A stretch of 6,448 bases of DNA, from assembly GCA_016215735.1 (NCBI GenBank), contig JACRIA010000002.1, positions 1 through 6,448 of the forward strand. Reading direction: 5' to 3'. The notes under the pieces are model-generated. The model was not told where the DNA came from. It saw nothing but the letters and a program-made list of their open reading frames with translations, and searched no databases. Position numbers and translations under genes: made by a program. Of the stretch, positions 5,239 to 6,448 are shown piece after piece. The DNA comes from Candidatus Peregrinibacteria bacterium (GTDB lineage Bacteria > Patescibacteriota > Gracilibacteria > UBA1369 > UBA12463). Positions within the stretch are counted from its first letter, which is position 1, and every line of letters starts with the position of its first letter.

Positions 5239-6448
5239 ATTCTTTGTTTTTTATTACATCGCATTTCGCGCTGATGTTTTCAAATAATTGTCTAAAGCTG
5301 TCGAACAATGTTTTCATTTCCTCAAGCTGATACAACAGCGACTTATAAAATTCTTCCTGAACAGAACTTGTATCAAGAGTTTCTTTGTTTTTGGCTTGTT
5401 TTTCAGCTTCAATTTTTGCTTTGTAAATCATATTCTGGATTTCCCGCAGCATATCATCCTGCGTTGTTTCGCTCGAAGCGTGTGAATCAGCGATTTCCGT
5501 AGCCTTGGTGGTAGGAAAATACGTGTATTTATTTAGGAATTTTTTGAATTCATCAATAACATTTCTTCCGAAAATTGCTTCCATTTTTTGTGGAACAATA
5601 ATCGGCATCGGCACCGTAATAATATTGATATTCACGAAATCGCTGAAGTTGTAGCCGCTTTTGCATTTCGCCATTTCCATAAGATTTCCGGTTAATTTGC
5701 GCGGAGCAAGATTATGCGAAACAAGTTTGCTGAGAGAATCGTTTATTTTTTCAACATGGCACGCTATACACGGATCAGTCGGATAATACAAATTGTATTT
5801 CGAAGCGTGCGTTGTAATTTCTATACAGAAACGTTTGTTGCCGGCGCAAAGCTGTCCGTCTTTCCATTTCCCGGCCTCTGCTGGTTTCAACTCTTTTTTA
5901 TCGAGTGCTATCGCGCTCGGATTTATCGCGAAAATATCAGGTTCAGCGCTGGTTTCAACGCCGGCTCCAGCGCCAGTTCCAGTCTTGCCGCCTGCCCCGG
6001 CGCCAATGCCGCCGCCAGACAGCGTTGGCTCTTCCGCTGGATTTTTCGTATCATAATCATCAATCGCGTTATCAAGATTTTTATCTTCAGGACAATCTTC
6101 CTGTTTCGGTTCGTAATCAGCAGGATTAACTAAATTGCCAAGATTGCCGAGCGTTTTATTTGAGCCAATCGCACCAGAAATTCCAGAAATTCCAGTTTTA
6201 GCGCCAGTTGTAGAGCCGCCACTTTTAAGAAAGCCGCCTACAGAGCCTGTTTGAGGATACGGATAAGTCGGCTGCGCTTCTTTTTCAGTTTTTTGCGGCG
6301 GAAGAATTGCTTCGTTAGGATGTCCAGCAGAATAAATTAAATTTATATCTCCGGGCGTCAGTTCTTTAAACAAAATCATTTCAATGTCATTCAAATCAGC
6401 AATCAAATCAAATCCAGAATCGCTCGTGTCATTGTTCGCAAACAATTC
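5228..6448 (-). CDS. Glycine-rich, cysteine-containing protein of unknown function (5' partial)
   Basis: The frame is open to the window edge, so the N-terminus is missing. A TTG at 6445-6443 could be a start, but a start outside the window is more likely. Counting from that TTG, 405 residues are visible. Residues 64-105 and 143-163 are Gly/Ser/Thr/Ala-rich flexible linkers. Residues 196-270 form a compact cysteine region with C200, C207, C226, C229 and C261. It includes CIACH at 226-230, which matches the haem-c CxxCH pattern but may equally bind metal or form disulfides. Residues 275-286 are hydrophobic but short. Residues 330-395 look helical or coiled coil, with C395 near the end. The low-complexity linkers and the cysteines suggest an extracytoplasmic protein, as does the secreted partner encoded directly downstream with an 11-base overlap. 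I do not recognise the family. Confidence 0.8.
   Translation of the reverse strand, partial: ELFANNDTSDSGFDLIADLNDIEMILFKELTPGDINLIYSAGHPNEAILPPQKTEKEAQPTYPYPQTGSVGGFLKSGGSTTGAKTGISGISGAIGSNKTLGNLGNLVNPADYEPKQEDCPEDKNLDNAIDDYDTKNPAEEPTLSGGGIGAGAGGKTGTGAGAGVETSAEPDIFAINPSAIALDKKELKPAEAGKWKDGQLCAGNKRFCIEITTHASKYNLYYPTDPCIACHVEKINDSLSKLVSHNLAPRKLTGNLMEMAKCKSGYNFSDFVNINIITVPMPIIVPQKMEAIFGRNVIDEFKKFLNKYTYFPTTKATEIADSHASSETTQDDMLREIQNMIYKAKIEAEKQAKNKETLDTSSVQEEFYKSLLYQLEEMKTLFDSFRQLFENISAKCDVIKNKEYVD

Noticed and set aside
5756..5770. Annotating the partial protein as a cytochrome c
   Set aside because: A single CxxCH in a cysteine-rich region, with no distal Met motif recognised, no visible signal peptide and no maturation genes, is not enough.
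5714..6133. Plus-strand open frame of 139 codons opposite the glycine-rich protein gene
   Set aside because: Its translation is an antisense shadow of the Gly/Ala-rich codons, with no family features, no promoter and a better gene on the other strand.

Overview
The window reads as bacterial chromosome from a lineage that does not rely on Shine-Dalgarno sites: none of the four visible complete or internal gene starts has a convincing one, and one gene appears to be transcribed leaderless. Moderately AT-rich sequence, short intergenic gaps, small two-gene units and a secreted cysteine-containing protein pair without recognisable relatives would fit an uncultured group such as Patescibacteria (CPR). 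That placement is an inference, not something the sequence proves. UGA is used as a normal stop: it ends the 351-residue gene, and no long gene contains an in-frame UGA.

Left part (1-3244): the first codons of a gene leave the window on the minus strand. Divergent from it lies uvrA, the damage-recognition ATPase of nucleotide excision repair, complete at 993 residues. It is preceded by a good extended -10 promoter and a leader with three GC-rich hairpins. The coding sequence carries an in-frame insertion of about 60 bases built from two perfect hairpins. Its hairpins and two of the leader hairpins share one design: a stem closed by C-G around a GCA or GAA loop. This looks like a small palindromic element that has entered both the leader and the reading frame.

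Middle part (3245-4074): a very AT-rich 237-base regulatory region has two candidate promoters, a 30-base direct repeat (28/30 matching) and several small palindromes. It drives a two-gene unit: a 91-residue excisionase-type winged-helix DNA-binding protein with a disordered tail, and a 67-residue four-cysteine zinc-ribbon protein. The proximal promoter places transcription start at the ATG, and an inverted repeat fills its spacer, so autoregulation is plausible. A strong bidirectional terminator ends this unit and also serves the convergent genes on the right.

Right part (4075-6448): two minus-strand genes overlap by 11 bases. The upstream one runs off the window and encodes a glycine-rich, cysteine-containing protein with a helical C-terminus. 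The downstream one encodes a protein with a clear signal peptide and six cysteines, rich in predicted helix. They are probably translationally coupled and act together at or outside the membrane, but I do not recognise either family. Nothing in the window amounts to a clear new defence or mobile system. The palindromic insertion in uvrA and the unidentified secreted pair are the parts most worth following up.
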